From positions 3,219,501-3,283,500 of the forward strand of contig NZ_CP045295.1 in assembly GCF_009363095.1 (NCBI RefSeq): 64,000 bases of DNA, written 5' to 3'. The notes beneath the pieces are model-generated. The model saw only the letters and a list, made by a program, of their open reading frames with translations. It was not told the DNA's origin and searched no databases. Source of the DNA: Paenibacillus cellulositrophicus. Its GTDB lineage: Bacteria; Bacillota; Bacilli; Paenibacillales; Paenibacillaceae. The translations under genes were made by a program, and so were the position numbers. Shown piece by piece: positions 43,419-51,796 of this stretch (its first letter is position 1; each line of letters starts with the position of its first letter).

Positions 43419-44264
43419 TTACCCTTTGCTCGCTCCCGATGTTAAACCGTCTACCAGTAGGCGCTGCAGGAAAATAAAGAGGATTGTGATCGGCACCGCA
43501 ATCAAAACCGCCCCTGCGGCGAAGGTGGTAAAGTTCGTATTCTGATTTGTGCTGACCATGTCGAACAATCCGACGGCCAGCGTCCAATTTTCTTTCGTCC
43601 GCAGCACAAGGCGAGCAAAGATGTAGTCCACCCATGGGCCGACGAACTGCGTCAGTGCCATGTAGGTCAGCATCGGCCGGGACAGCGGTAGAATAATACG
43701 GCTGAAAATCGTCCAGTTGCTCGCTCCGTCGATCTTTGCCGCCTCATCCAGCGTCCGCGGGATCGTGTCGAGAAAGCCTTTGGCGATAAAGGTGCCGCCT
43801 AGCGGCGCTCCCGCCGCATAGACGATGATCAGTGCGAGATGCGTATCCAGCAAATGCCACTCCTTCAGCAGCAGGTAAATCGCGATCATACTCATGAATC
43901 CCGGGAACATGCCGAGGATGAGCACGGTCGACAAAGCCGTCTTGCGCCACTTGAAGCGGAAACGCGACACCGCATAGCTCGTGAGCAGGGTCAGGAAGAC
44001 GCCGATGATCATCGAGCACACGGCGATTTTCAGGGTGTTCATGTACCACTGGCCGAACAAAATGCTGCTGGACGTAAACAGTTCCCGATAATGGTCCAGC
44101 GTGAACGCTTCCGGAAGAAGCGTCTTGCTGTAGAGCGATTTCCCCGGGCGGAAGGAGCCGAGAATGACCCAGAGGGCCGGATAGATCGAGCCGATGGCCA
44201 TAATGATGAGAATGATGTAGCTGACCGTTAGCCGAACTGCTTTTCTGCCTTGACGTCCGCTCAT
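43419..44264 (-). CDS. mdxG: maltodextrin ABC transporter permease, MdxG/MalG type
   Basis: The 281-residue permease has six helices and the EAA motif TLDEAAKIDGASNWTIFSRIILPL. Its ATG overlaps the mdxF stop by four bases. It matches MdxG-type maltodextrin permeases, including the motif GAPLGGTFIAKGFLDTIPR. It forms the second half of the channel. The sugar assignment relies on the neighbouring amylase, phosphorylase and MdxE-like gene. Confidence 0.9.
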   Translation of the reverse strand: MSGRQGRKAVRLTVSYIILIIMAIGSIYPALWVILGSFRPGKSLYSKTLLPEAFTLDHYRELFTSSSILFGQWYMNTLKIAVCSMIIGVFLTLLTSYAVSRFRFKWRKTALSTVLILGMFPGFMSMIAIYLLLKEWHLLDTHLALIIVYAAGAPLGGTFIAKGFLDTIPRTLDEAAKIDGASNWTIFSRIILPLSRPMLTYMALTQFVGPWVDYIFARLVLRTKENWTLAVGLFDMVSTNQNTNFTTFAAGAVLIAVPITILFIFLQRLLVDGLTSGASKG

Positions 44265-45562
44265 TGGATCATATCCTCCTCTTTAAATGATTTGGTCCGC
44301 CGGTAATTGTAGATGGAGAATATGGCGATGATCAGGAAGATAATGATGCCGACGGCCGACGCCATATTGTATTTGTTCTGATCCAGCGTCAGTTTGTACA
44401 GCCAGGTCACGAGAAGGTCCGTCGCTCCCGCATACTGGTAGTCTCCGACCACCGGGTTCCCGTTTGTCAACAGGAAAATCATGTTGAAGTTGTTGATGTT
44501 TCCGGCAAACTGCATGATCAGTGTCGGTGCCGTCGAGAAGAGGATCATCGGCAGCGTAACGATGCGAAACTTCTGATACGCGCTTGCCCCGTCGACTTCA
44601 GCCGCTTCGTACATGTCCTTCGGAATGGTCGTGAGCACGCCCATGATCAGGATCATCGAGACCGGAATGCCCACCCACATGTTGACGAGAATAACCGTCA
44701 CCTTGGCCCAGAACGGATCGGTCAGCCAAGGAAGGCCGCCGAGCCCGAAGTAGCCGAGGTACTGGTTGATCGGCCCGAACTGGCCGTTAAACATATTCCT
44801 CATGACGAGCAGCGAAATCAGCTGCGGAATGGCATAAGGGATAACCAGGATCGTCCGCCACATGCCCTTGAATTTGATGCCCTGCTGGTTGATCAAAAGC
44901 GCAACGAGCAGGCCGCCCAAATACGTGGTCGCCGTGGACAGAACCGCCCAGATAATGGTCCAAGTTAATACGCCGAAAAACGTATGGCTCCAGGTTTTCA
45001 GCGACACCAGATCTTTGAAGGTCTGGAATCCGACCCAGTCCACCAGCTTCGCCGGAGGGATATGGTTCGGTGCGGAATAGTTCGTAAAAGCCAGCATGAT
45101 CATAAACAGGATCGGCATGATCGTAAAGAACAAGATGCCGAGTGCCGGCAGCGTCAAAAAGGCTTGGGCGAATTTATAATCCATCACAAATTTAATGGAT
45201 TTGGCGAAACTGTTCGGGACTTGCCCGTTTTCCCGCTTGATCGCCGTATGGTACGCGTCTCTGACGTTCATGACATATACGAAGATAAAGATCAGCAGAA
45301 ACAGCAGCGTGATCAAGCTTTGAATCATGATAAAGATGGAATGGTCGCCATCGATCCACTTGCCTTTCACGAGCAGACGCGGCGTATCCCCGAGCGACGT
45401 AATCCCCCAAAGCGCTCTTCCCAAATTGTTGATGAAGTAGTAAATGCCAAAAGCCTCGACCAGCAGGAACAAGATGCCTTTGATCCATTGGCGGTTATAG
45501 ATTTGTCCCAATCCCATGCTGATAATCGACAGTAAAGCGGCTTTGCCGCGGAGCCTGTTCAT
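44261..45562 (-). CDS. mdxF: maltodextrin ABC transporter permease, MdxF/MalF type
   Basis: The ATG at 45562 follows GAGAAGAGGATACG, giving 433 residues; the longer open frame upstream lacks a site. Two extra N-terminal helices (SIISMGLGQIYNRQWIKGILFLLVEAFGIYYF) and an inserted loop distinguish MdxF/MalF from ordinary permeases. The EAA motif is MYEAAEVDGASAYQKFRIVTLPM. It is translated together with mdxG and follows mdxE at a distance of 230 bases that contains hairpins. Confidence 0.92.
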   Translation of the reverse strand: MNRLRGKAALLSIISMGLGQIYNRQWIKGILFLLVEAFGIYYFINNLGRALWGITSLGDTPRLLVKGKWIDGDHSIFIMIQSLITLLFLLIFIFVYVMNVRDAYHTAIKRENGQVPNSFAKSIKFVMDYKFAQAFLTLPALGILFFTIMPILFMIMLAFTNYSAPNHIPPAKLVDWVGFQTFKDLVSLKTWSHTFFGVLTWTIIWAVLSTATTYLGGLLVALLINQQGIKFKGMWRTILVIPYAIPQLISLLVMRNMFNGQFGPINQYLGYFGLGGLPWLTDPFWAKVTVILVNMWVGIPVSMILIMGVLTTIPKDMYEAAEVDGASAYQKFRIVTLPMILFSTAPTLIMQFAGNINNFNMIFLLTNGNPVVGDYQYAGATDLLVTWLYKLTLDQNKYNMASAVGIIIFLIIAIFSIYNYRRTKSFKEEDMIQ

Positions 45563-45712
45563 CGTATCCTCTTCTCCTCTCCCCGGGTCAACGGAAGCAC
45601 CCCCGGAGGGTACTGCTTCCAAGAAGACAGGCCGCGCTTTCCCGGCCCTGTTCCTTGGCGATACCGGCAGCCGAAGCGTGCGCGCTTTCCAGCGGTACCG
45701 GTATGTCAGGGA

Positions 45713-45744
45713 ATGACCCGCCGCGGTTGATGGCGGCGGGTCAT
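45713..45744 (-). other. hairpin between mdxE and mdxF
   Basis: A perfect 12-base stem (ATGACCCGCCGC with its complement, loop of eight) lies between the two genes without a T tract. A second pair of inverted repeats (ATACCGG/CCGGTAT) lies close by. It likely protects the mdxE mRNA end or partly uncouples mdxE from the permease genes. Confidence 0.55.
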
Positions 45745-45792
45745 ACTTCCATTCATAACGTTTGCCTTACCTGACAGCGGTGCGTCGATGCC

Positions 45793-47115
45793 TTACTTGG
45801 TTGCGCCGTTGTTCAGATCTTTGATTTGCTGTGCCGCTTTATCCATCGCTGCCTTCGGATCCGCGTTGTTGTCCCAAATTTCAGGCAGTGCCGCGTTCAC
45901 CGGACTCCATACGTTGCCCATTTCCGGGATGGAAGGCATCGGCTGGGAGTTTTTCGTCTGCTCCGCAAAAGCCGAAATGTACGGATCGTTTTTGATTTGA
46001 TCGGATTCCAGCGCCTCTTTGTTCGTCGGGATGGAACCAACCTTCGTGTTCAGCAGCAGCTGGGCGTCCTTGCTGGAGGCGAAGTTCGCGAACAGTTGGG
46101 CTGCATTCGGATACTGCGTAAAGGAGTTGACGTACCAGGCTTTGATGCCGGAGAACGAGATTGCCGCTTTGCCGCCGATCGTAGGGATCGGAGCTACGCC
46201 AAGGTTGTCGCCGAGCGCTTGCTTGTAGCCGGCAAGCTCCCATGGGCCGTTAATGTCCATCGCCACGTCACCCGCGTTGAACAAGCTGCGCTTGATGTCC
46301 GGCGAAATGTCGCCGCTCTTCACCGGAAGGATTTCCTTCAGCTGCACATAGGTTTTCAGGCCTTCGACCGCGCCTTCGCTGTTGAGGCCGATATCGTCTT
46401 TATCCGTACCGTCTTTACCGAAAATGTATCCGCCGGTCGTTGCGATAAACGGATAGTTGAAATACATGTTGCCCGTTTCCCACATGATGCCGTATTTCTT
46501 CTTGGCTTTGTCGGTGAAGGTTTTGCCAAACGCAATGACGTCATCGAACGTCTTTGGCGCTTCCTTCACAAGGCTCTTGTTGTAGTACAGGGCATACGTT
46601 TCGGCCGCTCTCGGGTACCCGTACAGCACGCCGTCATAGGTAACGCCTTGAATCGAGGCTTCCGTGTTGTTTTTCACCGTTTCGTCCTTGAACGCATCGT
46701 TGGCGAGCAGCAGTCCCGCTGCCGCGGCTCTGCCCAGGTTATCGTGAGGGAACATCACGATGTCGGCTGCGAGCCCCGACGGACCATCCTGGGACAGCTT
46801 CGTTACCTGATCTGTTGCCGCTACCTCTTCAATCTTGACCGGTACGTTGTACTTTTCGGTAAACTGCTTGGCGATTTCGTCGGTAAAAGAGCGCTCCTCT
46901 TTGGACTCCCATACGACGAGGGAAGCCCCTTCTTCCGGCTGAAGGCTGTCGCCCGAAGCCGCTGTGTTATCCGACTGGCCGTCTGTAGCCGCCGTTTCAG
47001 TTGTTGTAGTCGATGGAGTTTGCTCCTCCGCCTTGCTGCCGGAGCTGCCGCACGCCGTAATCGAGAATGCCATGGTCAACGTTGCGACCAGCGCCATAAC
47101 CTTTTTCATCTTCAT
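45793..47115 (-). CDS. mdxE: maltodextrin-binding lipoprotein, MdxE/MalE type
   Basis: The 440-residue precursor has a lipoprotein signal with ITAC (C22) and a long Thr/Ser/Glu linker to about residue 63. The maltose-binding fold follows: LVVWESKEERSFTDEIAKQF, ADIVMFPHDNLGRAAAAGLL, YGYPRAAETYALYYNKSL, AMDINGPWELAGYKQALG, AAISFSGIKAWYVNSF. These match MalE-class proteins. It captures maltodextrins outside the membrane and feeds MdxFG. The ATG at 47115 is spaced 11-13 bases from GAGAGGGG. Confidence 0.92.
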   Translation of the reverse strand: MKMKKVMALVATLTMAFSITACGSSGSKAEEQTPSTTTTETAATDGQSDNTAASGDSLQPEEGASLVVWESKEERSFTDEIAKQFTEKYNVPVKIEEVAATDQVTKLSQDGPSGLAADIVMFPHDNLGRAAAAGLLLANDAFKDETVKNNTEASIQGVTYDGVLYGYPRAAETYALYYNKSLVKEAPKTFDDVIAFGKTFTDKAKKKYGIMWETGNMYFNYPFIATTGGYIFGKDGTDKDDIGLNSEGAVEGLKTYVQLKEILPVKSGDISPDIKRSLFNAGDVAMDINGPWELAGYKQALGDNLGVAPIPTIGGKAAISFSGIKAWYVNSFTQYPNAAQLFANFASSKDAQLLLNTKVGSIPTNKEALESDQIKNDPYISAFAEQTKNSQPMPSIPEMGNVWSPVNAALPEIWDNNADPKAAMDKAAQQIKDLNNGATK

Positions 47116-47291
47116 TCCAAAACGAACCCCTCTCTGATCATTTACTCGTTACACTACTGACTTACTGACTCCCTTTAATACCAGCTGCCTTGCTGACTCC
47201 CATTCATGCCTGATACCTCGTCGATTCCAATGAATACCTGATGCCTGCCGACTGATGCCCTGCCGACTCTACTTGAGGACCTGCATACTTG

Positions 47292-47305
47292 CGCAAACGA
47301 TTTCA
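47292..47305. promoter_or_regulatory. candidate cre (CcpA) site
   Basis: CGCAAACGATTTCA matches 12 of 14 positions of the CcpA consensus TGWAANCGNTNWCA. Its place downstream of the presumed mdxE promoter would suit roadblock repression by glucose. Confidence 0.4.
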
Positions 47306-47476
47306 TAAACATGCCTAACTTCCCATTTGCAAGCGCCTTTCTTGGCACGGCATGATTGGATGCATGTTATGAAGCCCTTCCCGGATAATGATCGACTAAG
47401 CAATCAGATGGCAAGGTCAGCGTAAATCCGCAGTTTTTTTAAGAATCGTCGGTATTTCCTTGTGCGGAAGTTACCA

Positions 47477-47490
47477 AGTAAGCGCTTTAA
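47477..47490. promoter_or_regulatory. candidate cre (CcpA) site near the mdxE promoter
   Basis: AGTAAGCGCTTTAA matches 12 of 14 positions of TGWAANCGNTNWCA. It lies about 360 bases before mdxE, beside the LacI-type operator at 47525-47540. Confidence 0.45.
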
Positions 47491-47524
47491 ACATGCGTTT
47501 ATCATACACAACGTCTATATTTTT

Positions 47525-47540
47525 GTAAAAACGTTTGCAC
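47525..47540. promoter_or_regulatory. LacI-type operator of the maltodextrin regulon (site 1)
   Basis: GTAAAAACGTTTGCAC is a dyad centred on AACGTT. It shares AACGTTTGCACA with the site before pgmB (50941-50957), so both probably bind the LacI-family repressor encoded at 49850. Confidence 0.6.
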
Positions 47541-47629
47541 AATGTGTTTTAGCCCATTTACAGAATATAAACAACATTTTTCTTTATTATTCTATCCATA
47601 TCGCATTATATCTTTAAATTACGTCAATT

Positions 47630-49390
47630 TTATTCCAAAACCACACTGGAATATGGAGGGATGTGAAGCAAATTTTGCTCTAAAACCGTGGATTTACTGC
47701 TGCTTTTGAGTACCTTTTCGATTCCCCTTCCCTGCCCTGCTTCGAGCTGGACTTGCTGCTCCTTGCCTGACAAGTTGTGCAAAACTAGCACAGTTTGTTG
47801 TGCACTACGGCGCACAAAGGACACCACGGCCGGATTGCCGGAGTCATAGCTCTGGATGTCGCCATCCCGCAATGCGGGAACGTCCTCTCTCCAGCGGATC
47901 AGGTCCCGATAGGTGGACAGCAGCGAGTTCGGGTCGGCCGATTCAGACTGGACACTGATTCCTTTCGCTGCTTCTCCTGTGAGAAGCGGTTGTTCCCACG
48001 ACGTCTGGCCGGGCTGAGGAGACAGATCACTCCACACCATCGGTTCCCGGATTCGCTCGTCGGGCTTCACGCCGCGCATGCCGATTTCCTCGCCGTAATA
48101 AATAAACGGGTTGCCCGGCAGCGTCAGCAGCAGCGCCGCGGCCATCCGCGCATGGTCCGGATTTCCGTCCAGCTGGCTCATTACGTGGTCCTGGTCGTGA
48201 TTCGACAGAAAAATGGCGTCGGTGAACTGCCCCTGTGATTGTTTGCCGTAGAACTGCTGTGTCCGCTGCAGCGTAAAGGCAAGGCTGTTGTCCTTCTCGT
48301 CCTTCACCGCGCTCAGGATACTCTCCGCCAGGCTGAAATTAAATCCCGAATCAAAGGCCTGATCCAGATATGGCGCGATGGCAGCGGCCGAATTTTCCCA
48401 TACCTCACCCACGATATAGGCTTCCTTGTTCACCGGATTCATGCCGGTCCGGAATTCCTGCCACCACGCCGTGTTTTTGGCTGTGGCCGCCTGGCCCCGG
48501 TCGCTCTGCAGGTTCTCGTAAATGTGTTTGGCGCCGTCCACCCGGAATCCATCCATGCCGAGCTTCAGCCAATATTGGCCGATCCGGACGGCTTCCGCCC
48601 GCACCTCGGGATTGTCGTAATTCAGATCCGGCATACCTTCCCAGAACGTGGCCAGATAGTGGCTTCCGTTCAAGGCATGCCACGGACTGCCGCTGCCGGC
48701 TGCACTGACCCCGGTGGGACTGAGCTTCTGGTCTTCCGCCCACACGTACCAGTCCCTATATTTGCTGCCCGGATCCTTCGAAGCGCTGACAAACCAGGGG
48801 TGCTGCGTGCTGGTGTGGTTCAACACCAGATCCATGATGACCTTGATCCCGCGCTTGTGCGCCTCGGCGATCAGCTCCTGCAGATCTTCCAGCGTCCCGT
48901 AATCGGGATTAATGCCCTCGTAGTCGGTAATGTCATACCCATGGTAGCTGGGCGACGGCTGGATTGGCATCAGCCAGATGCCGCCGACACCGAGATCATC
49001 CGTCGTAGCCAGATTGCCGTCGTTCAGGTAATCCAGTTTCTGTGTCAGCCCCTTCAAATCGCCGATGCCGTCCCCGTTCGAATCATAGAACGAGCGGACA
49101 AACACCTCATAGAACACGGTCGATGGCTGCTCGTCAACGGCCGTGGCGGCAGTTCCGCCAAGCTGTTCCCCTGCTGTGGTTCCCGTTCCCGCCTGCCCCT
49201 GTTGTTCTGCCGTCTGGCTGCCAGCTTCTGCATCGGGCTGCCGCTCTTGAGCCCCGTTGTCATTCGCAGCATGGTTTCCCGTGCTGCTGCATCCCGACAG
49301 CAGGGCAACCGCCATGATTACCGCCGTTACGCTTGCTGCCAGCCTCCGCAGTTGTTGTCCTGCTGGCATGCCCCATTTGTTTGTTTTCAT
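47630..49390 (-). CDS. lipoprotein alpha-amylase, GH13
   Basis: The ATG at 49390 follows AAAGGAGGATGTC, giving 586 residues. A lipoprotein signal ends LLSGC (C34), followed by a Gln/Gly/Ala/Thr-rich linker to about residue 88, so the enzyme is tethered outside the cell. The barrel motifs are DLVLNHTS (187-194), D285 nucleophile in DGFRVDGAKH, E329 acid in VGEVWEN and D399 in SNHDQDHV. A beta-sandwich C-terminal domain follows. It cuts starch or maltodextrins at the surface for uptake by MdxEFG. It is transcribed divergently from the LacI repressor gene. Confidence 0.92.
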   Translation of the reverse strand: MKTNKWGMPAGQQLRRLAASVTAVIMAVALLSGCSSTGNHAANDNGAQERQPDAEAGSQTAEQQGQAGTGTTAGEQLGGTAATAVDEQPSTVFYEVFVRSFYDSNGDGIGDLKGLTQKLDYLNDGNLATTDDLGVGGIWLMPIQPSPSYHGYDITDYEGINPDYGTLEDLQELIAEAHKRGIKVIMDLVLNHTSTQHPWFVSASKDPGSKYRDWYVWAEDQKLSPTGVSAAGSGSPWHALNGSHYLATFWEGMPDLNYDNPEVRAEAVRIGQYWLKLGMDGFRVDGAKHIYENLQSDRGQAATAKNTAWWQEFRTGMNPVNKEAYIVGEVWENSAAAIAPYLDQAFDSGFNFSLAESILSAVKDEKDNSLAFTLQRTQQFYGKQSQGQFTDAIFLSNHDQDHVMSQLDGNPDHARMAAALLLTLPGNPFIYYGEEIGMRGVKPDERIREPMVWSDLSPQPGQTSWEQPLLTGEAAKGISVQSESADPNSLLSTYRDLIRWREDVPALRDGDIQSYDSGNPAVVSFVRRSAQQTVLVLHNLSGKEQQVQLEAGQGRGIEKVLKSSSKSTVLEQNLLHIPPYSSVVLE

Positions 49391-49849
49391 GACATCCTCC
49401 TTTGCTTGATCCGGCATCCCTTGAGCAGAATACTGCCGATCAGCCCCGTCAATCACCAGGAAAGAAAGCGGATACAATTGCTGGCGAACTGGACTGACCC
49501 TGGGCAGCTTTCGGACGACACCGGTCTGTATGGAGAATACGACGGCTTAATTTCTATGAAAAGCTGGATTTATACCCGATTTTTCGCAATATATAGCGAT
49601 ACATACTGTATTATCTTTTATTTTCTTGACTATTCTATCTATATCATGGTTTTTTATATTACCGCCGCCCATTCCTGCTTGTAAAAAGTGCCTCAAGCTA
49701 GATCCCACCGGCTTCTTTCGCCGCCACAGGTTGGATATTTACAAGCTTGGGGCTTTCGGCTAAGATAGCAATTGTAAAATAGCCAGCGTCTATGAGACGG
49801 CCGTTTCTCATTTACGATATAGTGCAAACGGTTCCACAGGAGGTAACAA
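49391..49849. other. intergenic region between the divergent amylase and repressor genes
   Basis: The 459 bases hold no supported gene. The AT-rich middle (49560-49670) contains TTGACT (49627-49632) and a small perfect dyad ATACA-TAC-TGTAT (49599-49611) and probably carries both promoters. An imperfect palindrome ATGAGACGGCCGTTTCTCAT lies at 49786-49812, just before the operator ahead of the repressor gene. Confidence 0.5.
49822..49837. promoter_or_regulatory. LacI-type operator before the repressor gene (site 2)
   Basis: GTGCAAACGGTTCCAC is an imperfect dyad related to the sites at 47525 and 50941 (shared CAAACG core). It ends right before the AGGAGG site of the repressor gene, so the gene is probably autoregulated. 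Confidence 0.5.
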
Positions 49850-50887
49850 ATGTCTGTAACGATTAAAGATGTCGCCAAACGAGCGGGCGTTTCCCCCTCC
49901 ACCGTCTCCCGAGTGCTGTCGAATAACTCCAGAATCAGCCGTGAAACGTCGCAGAAGGTACGGGATGTCATGGAGGAGCTCGGATACCACCCCAACATGA
50001 CGGCCAAAAGTCTGGTTTCCAAGACGACGAGCAGCATTTGCGTCATTTTGCCCAAGCCTGCCGAAGAGCTGTTCCTGAATCTGTTCTTCATGGAATTGAT
50101 CCGCGGTATCGTCACCCAGGCCAACCGCTCGGGATACGATGTGCTGATCAGTTCCGGAGGCAGTGAGAAGGAGGAGGTCGAGGCCGTCTCCCGGCTGCTG
50201 AACGGCAAGCGCGTTGACGGGGCGATCCTGCTCTATTCGCGCAAAGAGGATCCGGTGGTCGATTTTCTGCAGCAGAACGGCCATCCGTTCGTGCTGATCG
50301 GACGCAGTGAGAAGTACCCGGACATTCTGTCCGTGGACAATGACAACATTCAGGCCGCTTACGACGCGACCAAACATCTGATATCCCTCGGCCACCAGCG
50401 GATTGGTTTTGTCAGCGGGCCTCCGAATCACATCGTCTCGCGCGACCGGCTGAAAGGTTACACGAACGCTCTGAAAGAGGCGGGGCTCGAGATGCGCAAG
50501 GACTGGATCGTCGAAGGCGAGTTTCTCCAGGAGAGCGGCTACCGGGCGATGTCGTTTTTCATGAATCTGCCGGAGCGTCCCACTGCCCTCGTGGTCATGG
50601 ACGATCTCGTCTCGCTAGGTGTCCTGCGTGGACTTCACGAGCTCGGTTACCGTGTTCCGGACGACCTGTGCATCGTCAGCTTCAACAACATTTCCATCGC
50701 CGAACTGTCCACGCCGCCCATCAGCAGCATGGATATCGGCATCTATAACTTGGGCTACACCGCAGCCCAGGCGCTGATTCAGTCCATTCAGCACGACGGG
50801 GACCGGCAGTTCCAGAAGCGCCACATTATTCCCCACCGGCTGGTGATTCGGGAATCGTCCATTTTTACGCCGCCTAAACCATCGTAA
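49850..50887 (+). CDS. malR: LacI family maltose/maltodextrin operon repressor
   Basis: The 345-residue regulator has the LacI helix-turn-helix and hinge (TIKDVAKRAGVSPSTVSRVLSNNSRISRETSQKVRDVMEELGY, 4-46; SLVSK at 54-58). The sugar-binding domain follows (VDGAILLYSR, PFVLIGRSE, SVDNDN, RIGFVSGPP, VVMDDLVSLGVLRGL). The ATG at 49850 follows AGGAGGTAACAA. It lies at the centre of the amylase, transporter and phosphorylase genes and near three related operators. The name malR is by role and context; the inducer, maltose or a maltodextrin, is inferred. Confidence 0.87.
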   Translation: MSVTIKDVAKRAGVSPSTVSRVLSNNSRISRETSQKVRDVMEELGYHPNMTAKSLVSKTTSSICVILPKPAEELFLNLFFMELIRGIVTQANRSGYDVLISSGGSEKEEVEAVSRLLNGKRVDGAILLYSRKEDPVVDFLQQNGHPFVLIGRSEKYPDILSVDNDNIQAAYDATKHLISLGHQRIGFVSGPPNHIVSRDRLKGYTNALKEAGLEMRKDWIVEGEFLQESGYRAMSFFMNLPERPTALVVMDDLVSLGVLRGLHELGYRVPDDLCIVSFNNISIAELSTPPISSMDIGIYNLGYTAAQALIQSIQHDGDRQFQKRHIIPHRLVIRESSIFTPPKPS

Positions 50888-50940
50888 ACGTATCAAAACC
50901 ATGTGGAGCATCCCGGTGCTTCATTTCTTTTCACCCGTTT

Positions 50941-50957
50941 GTTCAAACGTTTGCACA
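50941..50957. promoter_or_regulatory. LacI-type operator before pgmB (site 3)
   Basis: GTTCAAACGTTTGCACA contains the perfect core CAAACGTTTG. It lies 23-39 bases before the pgmB start and shares AACGTTTGCACA with site 1, linking pgmB-malP to the same repressor. Confidence 0.62.
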
Positions 50958-50979
50958 ACTACATAAGGAGGAATGACAA

Positions 50980-51651
50980 ATGACAGCTGCAGCTCCCATT
51001 AAAGCTTGCCTGTTCGATTTGGACGGGGTCCTGGTCGACACAGCCAAATACCACTATCTCGCATGGAAACGCCTGGCCGAAGAGCTCGGCTTTGTATTTA
51101 CTCCGGAGGATAACGAGCGCCTCAAGGGTGTCAGCCGAATGGCGTCGCTGGACATTTTGCTTGAAGTCGGCGGGCTTGAGCTGGACGATACGACCAAATC
51201 CGTGCTGGCCGACAAGAAAAACCGCTGGTACGTCGAGTATATTTCGCATATGGATGAACAGGAGATCCTTCCGGGGGCGCTCGCCTTCCTGCGGGAGCTG
51301 CGTGAGAACGGAATCCTCATTGCCCTGGGATCAGCCAGCAAAAATGCGATGACCATCCTGAACAACACCGGCCTTGTTCCGTATTTCGACGCGATTATCG
51401 ACGGAACCAAAACGGCAAGCGCCAAACCCGATCCGGAGGTTTTCCTGCTGGGTGCCCGGGAGCTTGGCGCACAGCCGCAGGAATGCGTCGTGTTCGAGGA
51501 TGCCGAGGCCGGCATCGAAGCCGCCAAGCGGGCCGGAATGCGCAGCATCGGCATCGGCTCGCCGGAAGTACTGGGCGCGGCGGATGCCGTGGTGCCTTCG
51601 CTGCAGGACATGACGACAGTCCGCCTGCTTGAGCTAGTTTCTCACCGCTAG
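50980..51651 (+). CDS. pgmB: beta-phosphoglucomutase
   Basis: The 223-residue HAD-family enzyme has the nucleophile and acid in FDLDGVLVD (D13, D15). A helical cap with ERLKGVSRMASLD follows, then motif II LGSASKNA, K in KPDPEVFL and the metal residues in VFEDAEAGIEAAK. It converts beta-glucose 1-phosphate, the product of maltose phosphorylase, to glucose 6-phosphate. The ATG at 50980 follows AAGGAGGAATGACAA. It is followed by the phosphorylase gene, its biochemical partner. Confidence 0.95.
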   Translation: MTAAAPIKACLFDLDGVLVDTAKYHYLAWKRLAEELGFVFTPEDNERLKGVSRMASLDILLEVGGLELDDTTKSVLADKKNRWYVEYISHMDEQEILPGALAFLRELRENGILIALGSASKNAMTILNNTGLVPYFDAIIDGTKTASAKPDPEVFLLGARELGAQPQECVVFEDAEAGIEAAKRAGMRSIGIGSPEVLGAADAVVPSLQDMTTVRLLELVSHR

Positions 51652-51682
51652 GTTCCCCGAACCAGGCGGCGTTCGTGCAGCA

Positions 51683-51716
51683 GGGAGTCCTGGCAGAGAT
51701 GAAAACCAGGACTCCC
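51683..51716 (+). other. hairpin between pgmB and malP
   Basis: GGGAGTCCTGG and CCAGGACTCCC form a perfect 11-base stem with no T tract directly after it. A run of T occurs 50 bases later, before the malP ribosome binding site. It probably affects mRNA processing or stability between the two genes. Confidence 0.5.
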
Positions 51717-51796
51717 CTGTCCTGCGCAGCACAATGATTATACGTCGCATAACAAAGAGTTAATAACACTTTTTTTTCCGAAGGAGCCAGTTAACT

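Larger units (their letters stand above)
47116..47629 (-). other. regulatory gap upstream of mdxE, downstream of the amylase gene
   Basis: The 514 bases contain no supported gene. Near mdxE, 47155-47285 holds short direct repeats of CTGACTCCC, CTGATGCC and CTGCCGACT, giving a long leader. Further upstream are two sites close to the CcpA consensus and one LacI-type operator, followed by an AT-rich stretch (47540-47625). The amylase gene ends at 47630 without a clear terminator, so read-through into this gap is possible. Confidence 0.6.

Noticed and set aside
45826..47160. 444-codon plus-strand frame opposite mdxE
   Set aside because: Antisense shadow of a clear maltodextrin-binding lipoprotein gene.
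48239..49684. 481-codon open frame opposite the amylase gene
   Set aside because: Shadow of the lipoprotein amylase gene; no motif and no ribosome binding site.
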